The notes under the pieces are model-generated. The model did no database searches. It saw only the letters and a program-made list of their open reading frames with translations, and was not told the DNA's origin. From assembly GCA_044221555.1 (NCBI GenBank), contig JBGAOY010000011.1:62001-126000 (forward strand): a stretch of DNA of 64,000 nt. The letters are read 5' to 3'. A program made the translations under genes and the position numbers. Shown piece by piece: positions 7,886 to 14,528 of this stretch. This DNA is from JAEUJM01 sp044221555 (GTDB taxonomy: Bacteria; Actinomycetota; Acidimicrobiia; Acidimicrobiales; DATDAH01). Every line of letters starts with the position of its first letter. Positions within the stretch are counted from its first letter, which is position 1.

Positions 7886-7950
7886 CCGCGCCCCCGGGGG
7901 GCGGTGGCGGGTCCACCGTTGTTGTCAGACCCCCTGTGCACACTCTGGGC

Positions 7951-9099
7951 ATGGTCACCGTGCTCTTCGCCGTCCTGCTCGTGCTGGTCACCGCCGCCGT
8001 CGTGGGGGCCGTGGTGTGGGTGGTGCTGTCCCGTCAGGCGGAGACGGCACGCGATGCCACGGTGCGGGCGGCGGTCGACACCGTCTACGCCATGGCCGGC
8101 GACAAGCTGGGCGACCACCTGGCCGCCGGCTCCCGCGAGATCGACCTGCACGGCCAGGCCATCACCCAGCAGGTCGAGGGCATGGCCGGCGAGCTCAACC
8201 AGGTGCGCGAGCTGGTGGCCGCCCTGCAGCGCGACCGGGCCGACCAGCAGGGCCGGCTCGAGAGCCGGCTCGAGGAGGCCGCCCGCCAGAGCGCCGATCT
8301 GGCCAGCGTCACCGGTGCCCTCCGCCAGGCGCTGGCCAGCCCCCAGGCCCGCGGTCAGTGGGGCGAGCGCATGGCCGACGACGTGCTGCACCGGGCCGGG
8401 TTCGTCGAGGGCATCAGCTACACCAAGCGCAAGGCCACCGACGCCGGCACCATCCCCGACTTCACCTTCCTGCTGCCCGATGGCGACGTGTTGCACATGG
8501 ACGTCAAGTTCCCGGCGTCGGCCTACCTGCGCTACCTCGAGTGCGAGTCCGACACCGATCGAGAGCAGCACCGCCGCCAGTTCCTGCGCGACGTGCGGGC
8601 CCGGGTGAAGGAGCTCACGATCCGCGACTACGCCGATCCCCGCAGCACACCGGGCTACCTGTTGCTGTTCATCCCCAACGAGAGCATCTACTCGTTCATG
8701 CACACGTCGGACCCCGAGGTGCTCGACCACGCCCTGGCCCAGCGGGTGGTGCTGTGCTCGCCGTCCACGCTGTTCGCGGTCCTGGCCGTGGTGCGCCAGG
8801 CGATCGACCACTTCCAGCTCGACCGGGCCTCCAACGAGATCCTCGAGTGCCTCGGCACGTTCACCCGGCAGTGGGAGAAGTTCTCCGACCAGCTCGACAA
8901 GGTGGGCCGTCAGCTCGACAGCGGGCAGCGGGCCTTCAGCGAGTTGGCCGGCACGCGACGCAACCAGCTGCAACGGGCCGTCGACGCCGTGGTCGACCTG
9001 CGCGAGCGGCGTGGGGTCGACGAGGTGGCCCGACCGGTCGGTGGCCCTGCCGCCGGCGAGCCCGACGTGCCCCACCTCCGCGAGGTCAGCGGTGGCTGA
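7951..9099 (+). CDS. rmuC: RmuC family protein
   Basis: A 382-residue protein with one N-terminal membrane helix (residues 1-24), a coiled coil (about 30-125) and the RmuC domain (about 130-330). Conserved pieces include RGQWGE, the PD-(D/E)XK-like DFTFLLPDG...MDVKFPASAYLRY, and the segment YLLLFIPNESIY. RmuC limits recombination at short inverted repeats in E. coli and is thought to be a nuclease. A GTG 15 bases earlier (7936) is an alternative start; I preferred the ATG because the membrane helix begins there. It runs ahead of metG but is separated by a hairpin. Confidence 0.88.
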   Translation: MVTVLFAVLLVLVTAAVVGAVVWVVLSRQAETARDATVRAAVDTVYAMAGDKLGDHLAAGSREIDLHGQAITQQVEGMAGELNQVRELVAALQRDRADQQGRLESRLEEAARQSADLASVTGALRQALASPQARGQWGERMADDVLHRAGFVEGISYTKRKATDAGTIPDFTFLLPDGDVLHMDVKFPASAYLRYLECESDTDREQHRRQFLRDVRARVKELTIRDYADPRSTPGYLLLFIPNESIYSFMHTSDPEVLDHALAQRVVLCSPSTLFAVLAVVRQAIDHFQLDRASNEILECLGTFTRQWEKFSDQLDKVGRQLDSGQRAFSELAGTRRNQLQRAVDAVVDLRERRGVDEVARPVGGPAAGEPDVPHLREVSGG

Positions 9100-9151
9100 G
9101 CGTCAGGCGTTCGCCACCGGTCTCATCCGGGTCGGGCGCGCGGCTGCCCAT

Positions 9152-9168
9152 CCCGCCGGCACGGCGGG
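9152..9168 (+). terminator. hairpin after rmuC
   Basis: CCCGCCG / CGGCGGG is a perfect 7-base stem with a GCA loop, 52 bases after the rmuC stop. No T-tract follows, as is usual in such GC-rich DNA. Confidence 0.45.
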
Positions 9169-9248
9169 CCGCCGGCCCCGGTCGCCACCGCGATCTCCCC
9201 CCGTATCCGCCCCCGGAAACGCCGCCCGGTCGGGTTGTCCGCCCTCGG

Positions 9249-9254
9249 TAGCCT
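9249..9254 (+). promoter_or_regulatory. -10 element of metG, predicted leaderless
   Basis: TAGCCT ends 6 bases before the metG GTG start. There is no Shine-Dalgarno. The spacing is the same as for ychF, rsmA, ispE and mfd. Confidence 0.6.
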
Positions 9255-9260
9255 GAGCCG

Positions 9261-10766
9261 GTGCCCCGACGCTTCTACGTCACGACGCCGATCTACTACG
9301 TCAACGACGTCCCTCACATCGGCCATGCCTACACCACGGTCATCGCCGACGCGATCGCCCGGTGGCACCGCCTGCTCGGCGACGACGTGTGGTTCCTCAC
9401 CGGCACCGACGAGCACGGCCTCAAGGTGCAGCGCGCCGCCGAGGAGCGGGGCCTCACTCCTCAGGAGCACGCCGATGCCACCAGCGCCCGGTTCCGCGAG
9501 GCGTGGCGGCTGCTGGGCATCTCGAACGACGATTTCATCCGCACCACCGAGCCCCGCCACGCCGTCGCGGTGCAGCAGCTGATGCAGGCCGCGTACGACA
9601 ACGGCTACATCGTGAAGGACACCTACGAGGGCCTGTACTGCGTGTCGTGCGAGGCCTACTACACCGAGGACGACCTGATCGACGGGCTGTGCCCCATCCA
9701 CAAGCGGCCGGTCGAGACCCTGAGCGAGGAGAACTGGTTCTTCACGCTCTCCGCGTTCGAGGACCGGTTGCTCGAGTGGTACGACCGCGGCGACGTGGTG
9801 CTCCCGGAGGGGAAGCGCAACGAGGCCCAGGGCATCGTGCGCCAGGGCCTGCGCGACATCTCGATCAGCCGCACCTCCATCGACTGGGGCATCCCGGTGC
9901 CGTGGGACCGCGACCACGTCTTCTACGTCTGGTACGACGCGCTGATCAACTACGCCACCGCGGTGGGCTACGGCGACGACCGGCAGCGCTTCGACGACTG
10001 GTGGCCCGAGGTCCACCATGTGATCGGCAAGGACATCCTGCGCTTCCACACGGTGTACTGGCCGGCGTTGCTGATGGCGGCCGGCGAGGCTCCGCCCAAG
10101 CAGGTGCAGGTGCACGGCTTCCTGCTGATCGGCGGCGAGAAGATGTCGAAGACGGCGCTGAACCAGATCTTCCCGGCCGACCTGGTGGCCGACTTCGGGG
10201 TGGACGGGTTCCGCTACCACTTCCTGCGCGAGAACCCCTTCGGGCCCGACGGCGACTTCAGCTACGAGGCCATGGTGGCCCGCTACAACGGCGACCTGGC
10301 CAACAACCTGGGCAACCTGCTGTCGCGGGTGGCCACGGTCGTGGGCAAGAAGTGCGGCGGCATCGCACCGGCGCCGCGCGCCGACAGCCCGCTCGCCCCG
10401 GTGGTGGCCGACGCCTGGGCGGCCACGGCCGAGGCCTGGGGCCGGTTCGCGCCCTCGGTCGCGCTCGACGCCACCTGGCGCATCATCCGCGAGGCCAACG
10501 CGCTGCTCGAGGCCGCCGAGCCCTGGAAGGCCGAGCCCGGGCCCGAGGTGGACGCGGTGCTGGGCGACGCCCTCGAGGCCCTGCGCATCGTGTCGATCCT
10601 GGCCAGCCCGGCCGTGCCCGAGGCCACGGCCGAGATCTGGCGGCGCCTGGGTCTGCCGGGCACGCCGGCCGATCAGCGCCTGCCCGGCGCGGCCACGTGG
10701 GGTGGCTACCCGGGTGGCGCCACCATCGAGACCGGCGCACCCCTGTTCCCCCGCATCAAGGCCTGA
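9261..10766 (+). CDS. metG: methionine--tRNA ligase
   Basis: A 501-residue class I aminoacyl-tRNA synthetase that charges tRNA-Met. The HIGH motif is at residues 19-22 (VPHIGHAYT) and KMSKT at 294-298. A CxxC...CPIH region is in the connective insert (CVSCEAYYTEDD...CPIHKRP). The C-terminal anticodon-binding helices are present; there is no appended EMAP domain. The GTG start is set by the conserved RRFYVTTPIYYVND and by the -10 six bases upstream. It leads the metG-tatD-rpf-rsmA-ispE series, the same order as around rpfB in mycobacteria. Confidence 0.97.
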   Translation: MPRRFYVTTPIYYVNDVPHIGHAYTTVIADAIARWHRLLGDDVWFLTGTDEHGLKVQRAAEERGLTPQEHADATSARFREAWRLLGISNDDFIRTTEPRHAVAVQQLMQAAYDNGYIVKDTYEGLYCVSCEAYYTEDDLIDGLCPIHKRPVETLSEENWFFTLSAFEDRLLEWYDRGDVVLPEGKRNEAQGIVRQGLRDISISRTSIDWGIPVPWDRDHVFYVWYDALINYATAVGYGDDRQRFDDWWPEVHHVIGKDILRFHTVYWPALLMAAGEAPPKQVQVHGFLLIGGEKMSKTALNQIFPADLVADFGVDGFRYHFLRENPFGPDGDFSYEAMVARYNGDLANNLGNLLSRVATVVGKKCGGIAPAPRADSPLAPVVADAWAATAEAWGRFAPSVALDATWRIIREANALLEAAEPWKAEPGPEVDAVLGDALEALRIVSILASPAVPEATAEIWRRLGLPGTPADQRLPGAATWGGYPGGATIETGAPLFPRIKA

Positions 10767-10813
10767 GCGCCGACACCAGCCGACACCTGCCGACGACCGC
10801 TGATGACCTGCCG

Positions 10814-11575
10814 ATGACGCGCTGGACCGACAACCACTGCCACCTCCCGGGAGACCTGGGCGAGGCCGAGTCGCTCGTCGCCGCCGCCCGCGCCGCGGGC
10901 GTCGAGCGGCTGATCAACGTGGGCACCGACGTGGAATCGTCGCGGGTGGCGGCGACGGTGGCCGATGCGTTCGACGGGGTGTGGGCCACCGCCGGCGTCC
11001 ACCCCCACGACGCCTCGGGCGGCATCGACGGCCTGGTCGACCTGCTGGGTGTCACCACGGTGGTGGCGGTGGGGGAGTGCGGCCTGGACTACCACTACGA
11101 CCACTCGCCCCGGGGTGTGCAGCGCGACGTGTTCGCGGCACAGATCGCCCTGGCCCACGAGCGGTCGCTGCCCCTGGTCATCCACACCCGGGAGGCGTGG
11201 GACGACACGTTCGCCATCCTCGACCGCGAAGGCGTGCCCGAACGCACGGTGGTGCACTGCTTCACGGGAGGCCCCGACGAGGCCGAGGCGTCGCTGTCTC
11301 GTGGCGCGCACGTGTCGATCAGCGGCATCGTCACCTTCAAGGCCGCGGACGACGTCCGGGCGGCGGCTGCGCTGTGCCCCCTCGACCGCCTCCTGGTGGA
11401 GACCGACGCGCCGTACCTCGCCCCCGTGCCCCACCGGGGGCGCCCGAACCGCCCCGACCTGGTGGTGCACGTGGGCGCGGCGGTGGCGGAGGCGAAGGGC
11501 GTCAGCGCCGAGGCCGTGGCCGCGGCCACGTGGGCCAACGCCGAGCGCTTCTACGGTCTCGTCACCCACCCCTGA
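10814..11575 (+). CDS. tatD: TatD family hydrolase
   Basis: A 253-residue metal-dependent TIM-barrel hydrolase. Ligand motifs: NHCHL (residues 7-11), VGECGLDYHY, LVIHTREA, VVHCFTGG and VETDAPYLAP. TatD proteins act as DNases and 3'-5' exonucleases in repair and quality control. It lies 47 bases after metG in the same direction, probably in the same transcript. The spacer contains short CCGACACC-type near-repeats. There are two ATGs nearby (10802 and 10814); the second gives the family N-terminus. Confidence 0.94.
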   Translation: MTRWTDNHCHLPGDLGEAESLVAAARAAGVERLINVGTDVESSRVAATVADAFDGVWATAGVHPHDASGGIDGLVDLLGVTTVVAVGECGLDYHYDHSPRGVQRDVFAAQIALAHERSLPLVIHTREAWDDTFAILDREGVPERTVVHCFTGGPDEAEASLSRGAHVSISGIVTFKAADDVRAAAALCPLDRLLVETDAPYLAPVPHRGRPNRPDLVVHVGAAVAEAKGVSAEAVAAATWANAERFYGLVTHP

Positions 11576-11658
11576 CCCGGCTCCGCAGGGCATCGTCGCC
11601 GCCGATCGGCCCGGATCGACACGACGCGTTGCGGTTGTGTTACGGTTCTGCTTCCACT

Positions 11659-12357
11659 ATGCGACGAGCGGACACAGGGCGGGTCGACGGGCTGCAGGAC
11701 GGCCACACGCCGCGCCACCGATCGCGCCTGCTGGCCACCTCGGCCGGGCTGATCGCGGTGCCCGTGGTGGCGCTGGCCCTCGCCGGCTCGATCAGCTCGC
11801 CTGAGCTGTCGGGCACCGAGGTGCGCACCCAGGCCGCCCCGTCCTCGACCGTCCCGGTGGTCGGTCGCGAGGCGGTGCCCGCGCCGCAACGCTCGGTGGT
11901 GCCCAAGGGGGTCGCTGTGGTGGCGCCGCCCACGACCACCACCACCACCACCGCACCGCCCCCGCCGCCCACCACCGAGGCGCCGCCCGCGCCCGAGGCC
12001 GACCCCGAGCCCGCGCCGGCCGACACCCCCGAGCCGGTCGCGGTCACGGTGGCGCCCGCTCCCTCCGACCCGCCCCCTGCGCCGACTCCCGCCCCGGCGC
12101 CGGCGCCCGCCGGCAGTGTGAGCGCCAACCTGGATGCCATCGCGCAGTGCGAGTCGGGTGGCAACCCCGACGCCTACAACCCGGCGGGCTACTACGGCGC
12201 CTTCCAGTTCTCGCTGGCCACCTGGTGGGGCCTCGGGTTCACGGGTGACCCCCGCGACTACACCTACGCAGAGCAGAAGTACGGGGCCATCGCGCTCTAC
12301 AACCGCAGCGGCTACTCCCCGTGGCCGGCCTGCGCCCGCAGCCTCGGCCTGATCTGA
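11659..12357 (+). CDS. Rpf-like secreted transglycosylase
   Basis: A 232-residue protein. It has an N-terminal signal/anchor (about residues 22-44), then a Thr/Pro/Ala-rich wall-spanning linker (89-152) with a run of seven Thr. The C-terminal Rpf domain is at 155-232. The catalytic Glu is Glu165 in QCESGGNP, and Cys164 and Cys225 can form the family disulfide. It should cleave peptidoglycan and aid regrowth, as resuscitation-promoting factors do. There is no DUF348 or G5 domain, so it is simpler than mycobacterial RpfB although it occupies the same place between tatD and rsmA. TACGGT at 11641-11646 is a possible own -10. Confidence 0.9.
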   Translation: MRRADTGRVDGLQDGHTPRHRSRLLATSAGLIAVPVVALALAGSISSPELSGTEVRTQAAPSSTVPVVGREAVPAPQRSVVPKGVAVVAPPTTTTTTTAPPPPPTTEAPPAPEADPEPAPADTPEPVAVTVAPAPSDPPPAPTPAPAPAPAGSVSANLDAIAQCESGGNPDAYNPAGYYGAFQFSLATWWGLGFTGDPRDYTYAEQKYGAIALYNRSGYSPWPACARSLGLI

Positions 12358-12421
12358 CCGAGGCCTCTGGCGGCGACGTCCGAGCCACACGCCACCATCG
12401 CGGCGGGACGGAGCCCGCCCG

Positions 12422-12427
12422 TACACT
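12422..12427 (+). promoter_or_regulatory. -10 element of rsmA, predicted leaderless
   Basis: TACACT followed by exactly 6 bases and then the GTG start. No ribosome binding site is visible. Confidence 0.6.
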
Positions 12428-12433
12428 CGCCGG

Positions 12434-13240
12434 GTGCTGACCCGGAGCGATGTGGTTGCGCTGCTCGCGGCCCACGACCTGGCGCCCAGCCGGGCGCTGG
12501 GCCAGAACTTCGTGGTCGACCCCAACACCGTGCGCAAGGTGGTCGACCTGGCCGGGGTGGGCCCTGGCGACCCGGTCGTCGAGATCGGGGCGGGGCTCGG
12601 GTCGCTCACGCTGGCGCTGGCCGACGCCGGCGCCGAGGTGACCGCGGTGGAGATCGACCGTCATCTGGTGCCGGTGCTGCGGGAGGTCGTCGGCGGGCGT
12701 GCCCGGGTGGTGGAGGGTGATGCCCGCACCTTGGACTGGCCGGTGGTGCTGGCCGGCCACCCACGCTGGTCGCTGGTGGCCAACCTGCCCTACAACATCG
12801 CCACGCCACTGGTGGCCGACCTGCTCGACCAGGTGCCGGCGATCGACCGGATGCTGGTGATGGTCCAGCGCGAGGCTGCGGTGCGCCTCGCCGCCGGCCC
12901 GGGCAGCAAGGCCTACGGGATCCCCTCGGTGAAGGTGGCCTACTGGGCCACGGCCGAGGTGGTGGCCCGGGTGGGGCCCAACGTGTTCCTGCCGCGGCCC
13001 AACGTCGAGTCGGCGCTCGTGCGCATCGTCCGTCGACCCGCCCCCGCGGTGACCGCCGACCCGCAGCGGCTCTTCACGCTGGTGCGGGCCGGGTTCGGCC
13101 AGCGCCGCAAGATGCTGCGCCGGGCGTTGTCAGGCATGGTCGACGCCGAGGCCTTCGTGGCCGCGGGCGTCGCCCCCGAGGCGCGCGCCGAGGACCTCGA
13201 CGTCGAGGCCTGGGGTCGCCTGGCCGACGCCGCCCCCTGA
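12434..13240 (+). CDS. rsmA: 16S rRNA (A1518/A1519-N6)-dimethyltransferase
   Basis: A 268-residue KsgA/RsmA enzyme that dimethylates two adjacent adenines near the 3' end of 16S rRNA during 30S assembly. The SAM-binding motif is VVEIGAGLGSLT (48-59), the acidic loop VEID follows, and the catalytic motif is NLPYN (about 118-122). The C-terminal FGQRRKMLRRAL helix is typical. The length is normal. It follows rpf, as in mycobacteria, but has its own predicted leaderless promoter, so transcription need not depend on upstream genes. Confidence 0.96.
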   Translation: MLTRSDVVALLAAHDLAPSRALGQNFVVDPNTVRKVVDLAGVGPGDPVVEIGAGLGSLTLALADAGAEVTAVEIDRHLVPVLREVVGGRARVVEGDARTLDWPVVLAGHPRWSLVANLPYNIATPLVADLLDQVPAIDRMLVMVQREAAVRLAAGPGSKAYGIPSVKVAYWATAEVVARVGPNVFLPRPNVESALVRIVRRPAPAVTADPQRLFTLVRAGFGQRRKMLRRALSGMVDAEAFVAAGVAPEARAEDLDVEAWGRLADAAP

Positions 13241-13393
13241 CACCCCCCTCGGACAGTCACGGCGGTGGCTGCGTCGCGACGGCGGTGCCCCACCTCGGCA
13301 TGGTCTGCTCGACGCCGGCCCGGCGGCGCTGCCGGCTTCCGACTCGGTGCCTCCGCCGCCCCCACCGCGCCGGGCGTTCGACCCATGCCGCAC

Positions 13394-13399
13394 TACTGT
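13394..13399 (+). promoter_or_regulatory. -10 element of ispE, predicted leaderless
   Basis: TACTGT ends 6 bases before the GTG at 13406. This spacing supports that GTG over the in-frame ATG at 13385, which would lie upstream of the -10. Confidence 0.55.
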
Positions 13400-13405
13400 C
13401 GGCCC

Positions 13406-14104
13406 GTGCAGGTGATCGAGGCGCCGGCCAAGCTGACGCTGTCGCTGCGGGTCACCGGTGTGCGTGACGACGGCCTGCACCTGATCGACGCCGAGATGGT
13501 CTCGCTCGACCTCCACGACACCCTGACCTTCTCCGACGGCGACCGCCTCGAGGTGGTGGGCGGGTCCGATGCGCCGCTCGACGACGACAACCTGGTCCGT
13601 CGCGCCCTGCGGGCGGTGGGGCGCACGGCGCACGTGCGCCTCGACAAGCGGATCCCCGCCGGGGCCGGTCTCGGCGGGGGGTCGGCCGACGCGGCCGCGG
13701 TGCTGCGCTGGGCGGGCTGCCACGACCTCGAGCTGGCCGCGGGCATCGGCGCCGACGTGGCCTTCTGCCTCGTGGGCGGGCGGGCGCGGGTGACCGGCAT
13801 CGGCGAGCAGGTCGAGTCGCTGGCCTTCGAGACCCGCACGTTCACCCTGCTGACGCCACCCCTGCACTGCTCGACGCCGGCGGTGTACCGGGCCTGGGAC
13901 GACCTGGGCGGCCCGACGGGCGACAACGGCAACGATCTCGAGCCGGCGGCATTGGCCGTGGCGCCCGAGCTGGGCCGGTGGCGCGACGCCCTGGCGGAGG
14001 CAACCGGACAGCGGCCCCGGCTGGCCGGTAGTGGCTCGACCTGGTTCGTGGAGGGTGCGTTCCCCGGTGCGGGACGGGTGGTCGCGCACACCACGTCGCG
14101 CTGA
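13406..14104 (+). CDS. ispE: 4-diphosphocytidyl-2-C-methyl-D-erythritol kinase, short form
   Basis: A 232-residue GHMP kinase of the MEP isoprenoid pathway. Lys9 (APAKL) and Asp95 (GGGSAD) match the catalytic pair. The ATP loop is PAGAGLGGGSADAAAVL (84-100), and the C-terminal GSGSTWF motif is present. Known family members are usually 280-310 residues, so this one is about 50 shorter. The loss seems to be in the middle and the C-terminal half rather than in the active site. It lies after rsmA, as in mycobacteria, and converges on bS22. Confidence 0.9.
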   Translation: MQVIEAPAKLTLSLRVTGVRDDGLHLIDAEMVSLDLHDTLTFSDGDRLEVVGGSDAPLDDDNLVRRALRAVGRTAHVRLDKRIPAGAGLGGGSADAAAVLRWAGCHDLELAAGIGADVAFCLVGGRARVTGIGEQVESLAFETRTFTLLTPPLHCSTPAVYRAWDDLGGPTGDNGNDLEPAALAVAPELGRWRDALAEATGQRPRLAGSGSTWFVEGAFPGAGRVVAHTTSR

Positions 14105-14116
14105 CCGGGGCCCCGG
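14105..14116. terminator. palindrome between ispE and bS22
   Basis: CCGGGGCCCCGG is a perfect 12-base palindrome placed directly between the ispE stop and the convergent bS22 stop. It is probably a bidirectional terminator; there is no T-tract. Confidence 0.35.
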
Positions 14117-14120
14117 CGGG

Positions 14121-14222
14121 CTACTTGCCCGCAGCGCGGCGCTGGAAGCGCGTCCGCTTCAACATCTTCTTGTGCTTCTTCTTCCGCATGCGCTTGCGGC
14201 GCTTCTTGATGAGAGATCCCAT
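14121..14222 (-). CDS. small ribosomal protein bS22 (33 aa)
   Basis: A 33-codon minus-strand frame gives MGSLIKKRRKRMRKKKHKKM followed by a basic tail ending RTRFQRRAAGK. This is the AURKAIP1/COX24-type peptide known as bS22 in mycobacterial 30S subunits, which is also 33 residues. It should bind 16S rRNA near the decoding centre. A possible -10, TACCCT (complement of 14233-14238), lies 10 bases before the ATG, the same distance as for bL37. It is divergent from tRNA-Gln. Confidence 0.9.
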   Translation of the reverse strand: MGSLIKKRRKRMRKKKHKKMLKRTRFQRRAAGK

Positions 14223-14310
14223 GGCGGGGAGCAGGGTATCGGCACCGACCCGTCGGTGCGAACCCACGCGAGCGCGACGCCCGAAAGCGGGTACCGTCGT
14301 CTCGCTACCT

Positions 14311-14383
14311 TGGCGGGTAGTTCAACCGGCAGAACGCCTGACTTTGGATCAGGAGGTTGGAGGTTCGAGCCCTCCCCCGCCAG
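14311..14383 (+). tRNA. tRNA-Gln (anticodon TTG)
   Basis: A 73-base cloverleaf: acceptor TGGCGGG/CCCGCCA, D stem GTTC/GAAC, anticodon stem CCTGA/TCAGG with loop CTTTGGA (anticodon TTG), T stem GGAGG/CCTCC with loop TTCGAGC, discriminator G. CCA is not encoded. TACCGT at 14292-14297 is a likely -10, giving a 5' leader of only about 6 bases before RNase P cleavage. Confidence 0.97.
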
Positions 14384-14528
14384 CCCAGCCCGGCGAGCCC
14401 GGTCAACCGCCACTCGTGGCCGTGGTCGCCGCGCCCGTCTGCGCTGACCCCCGGCTCGCGACACGGCGGGGCGCTAGCCTTCCGATCGGGGCAGAGCCCG
14501 AGGGGCGCGGTCCGGGAGGCGGGCAGTC

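Noticed and set aside
11576..11658. A c-di-AMP or other riboswitch before the rpf gene, as in some actinobacteria.
   Set aside because: Only 83 bases separate tatD from rpf and a likely -10 lies near the end, leaving no room for an aptamer.
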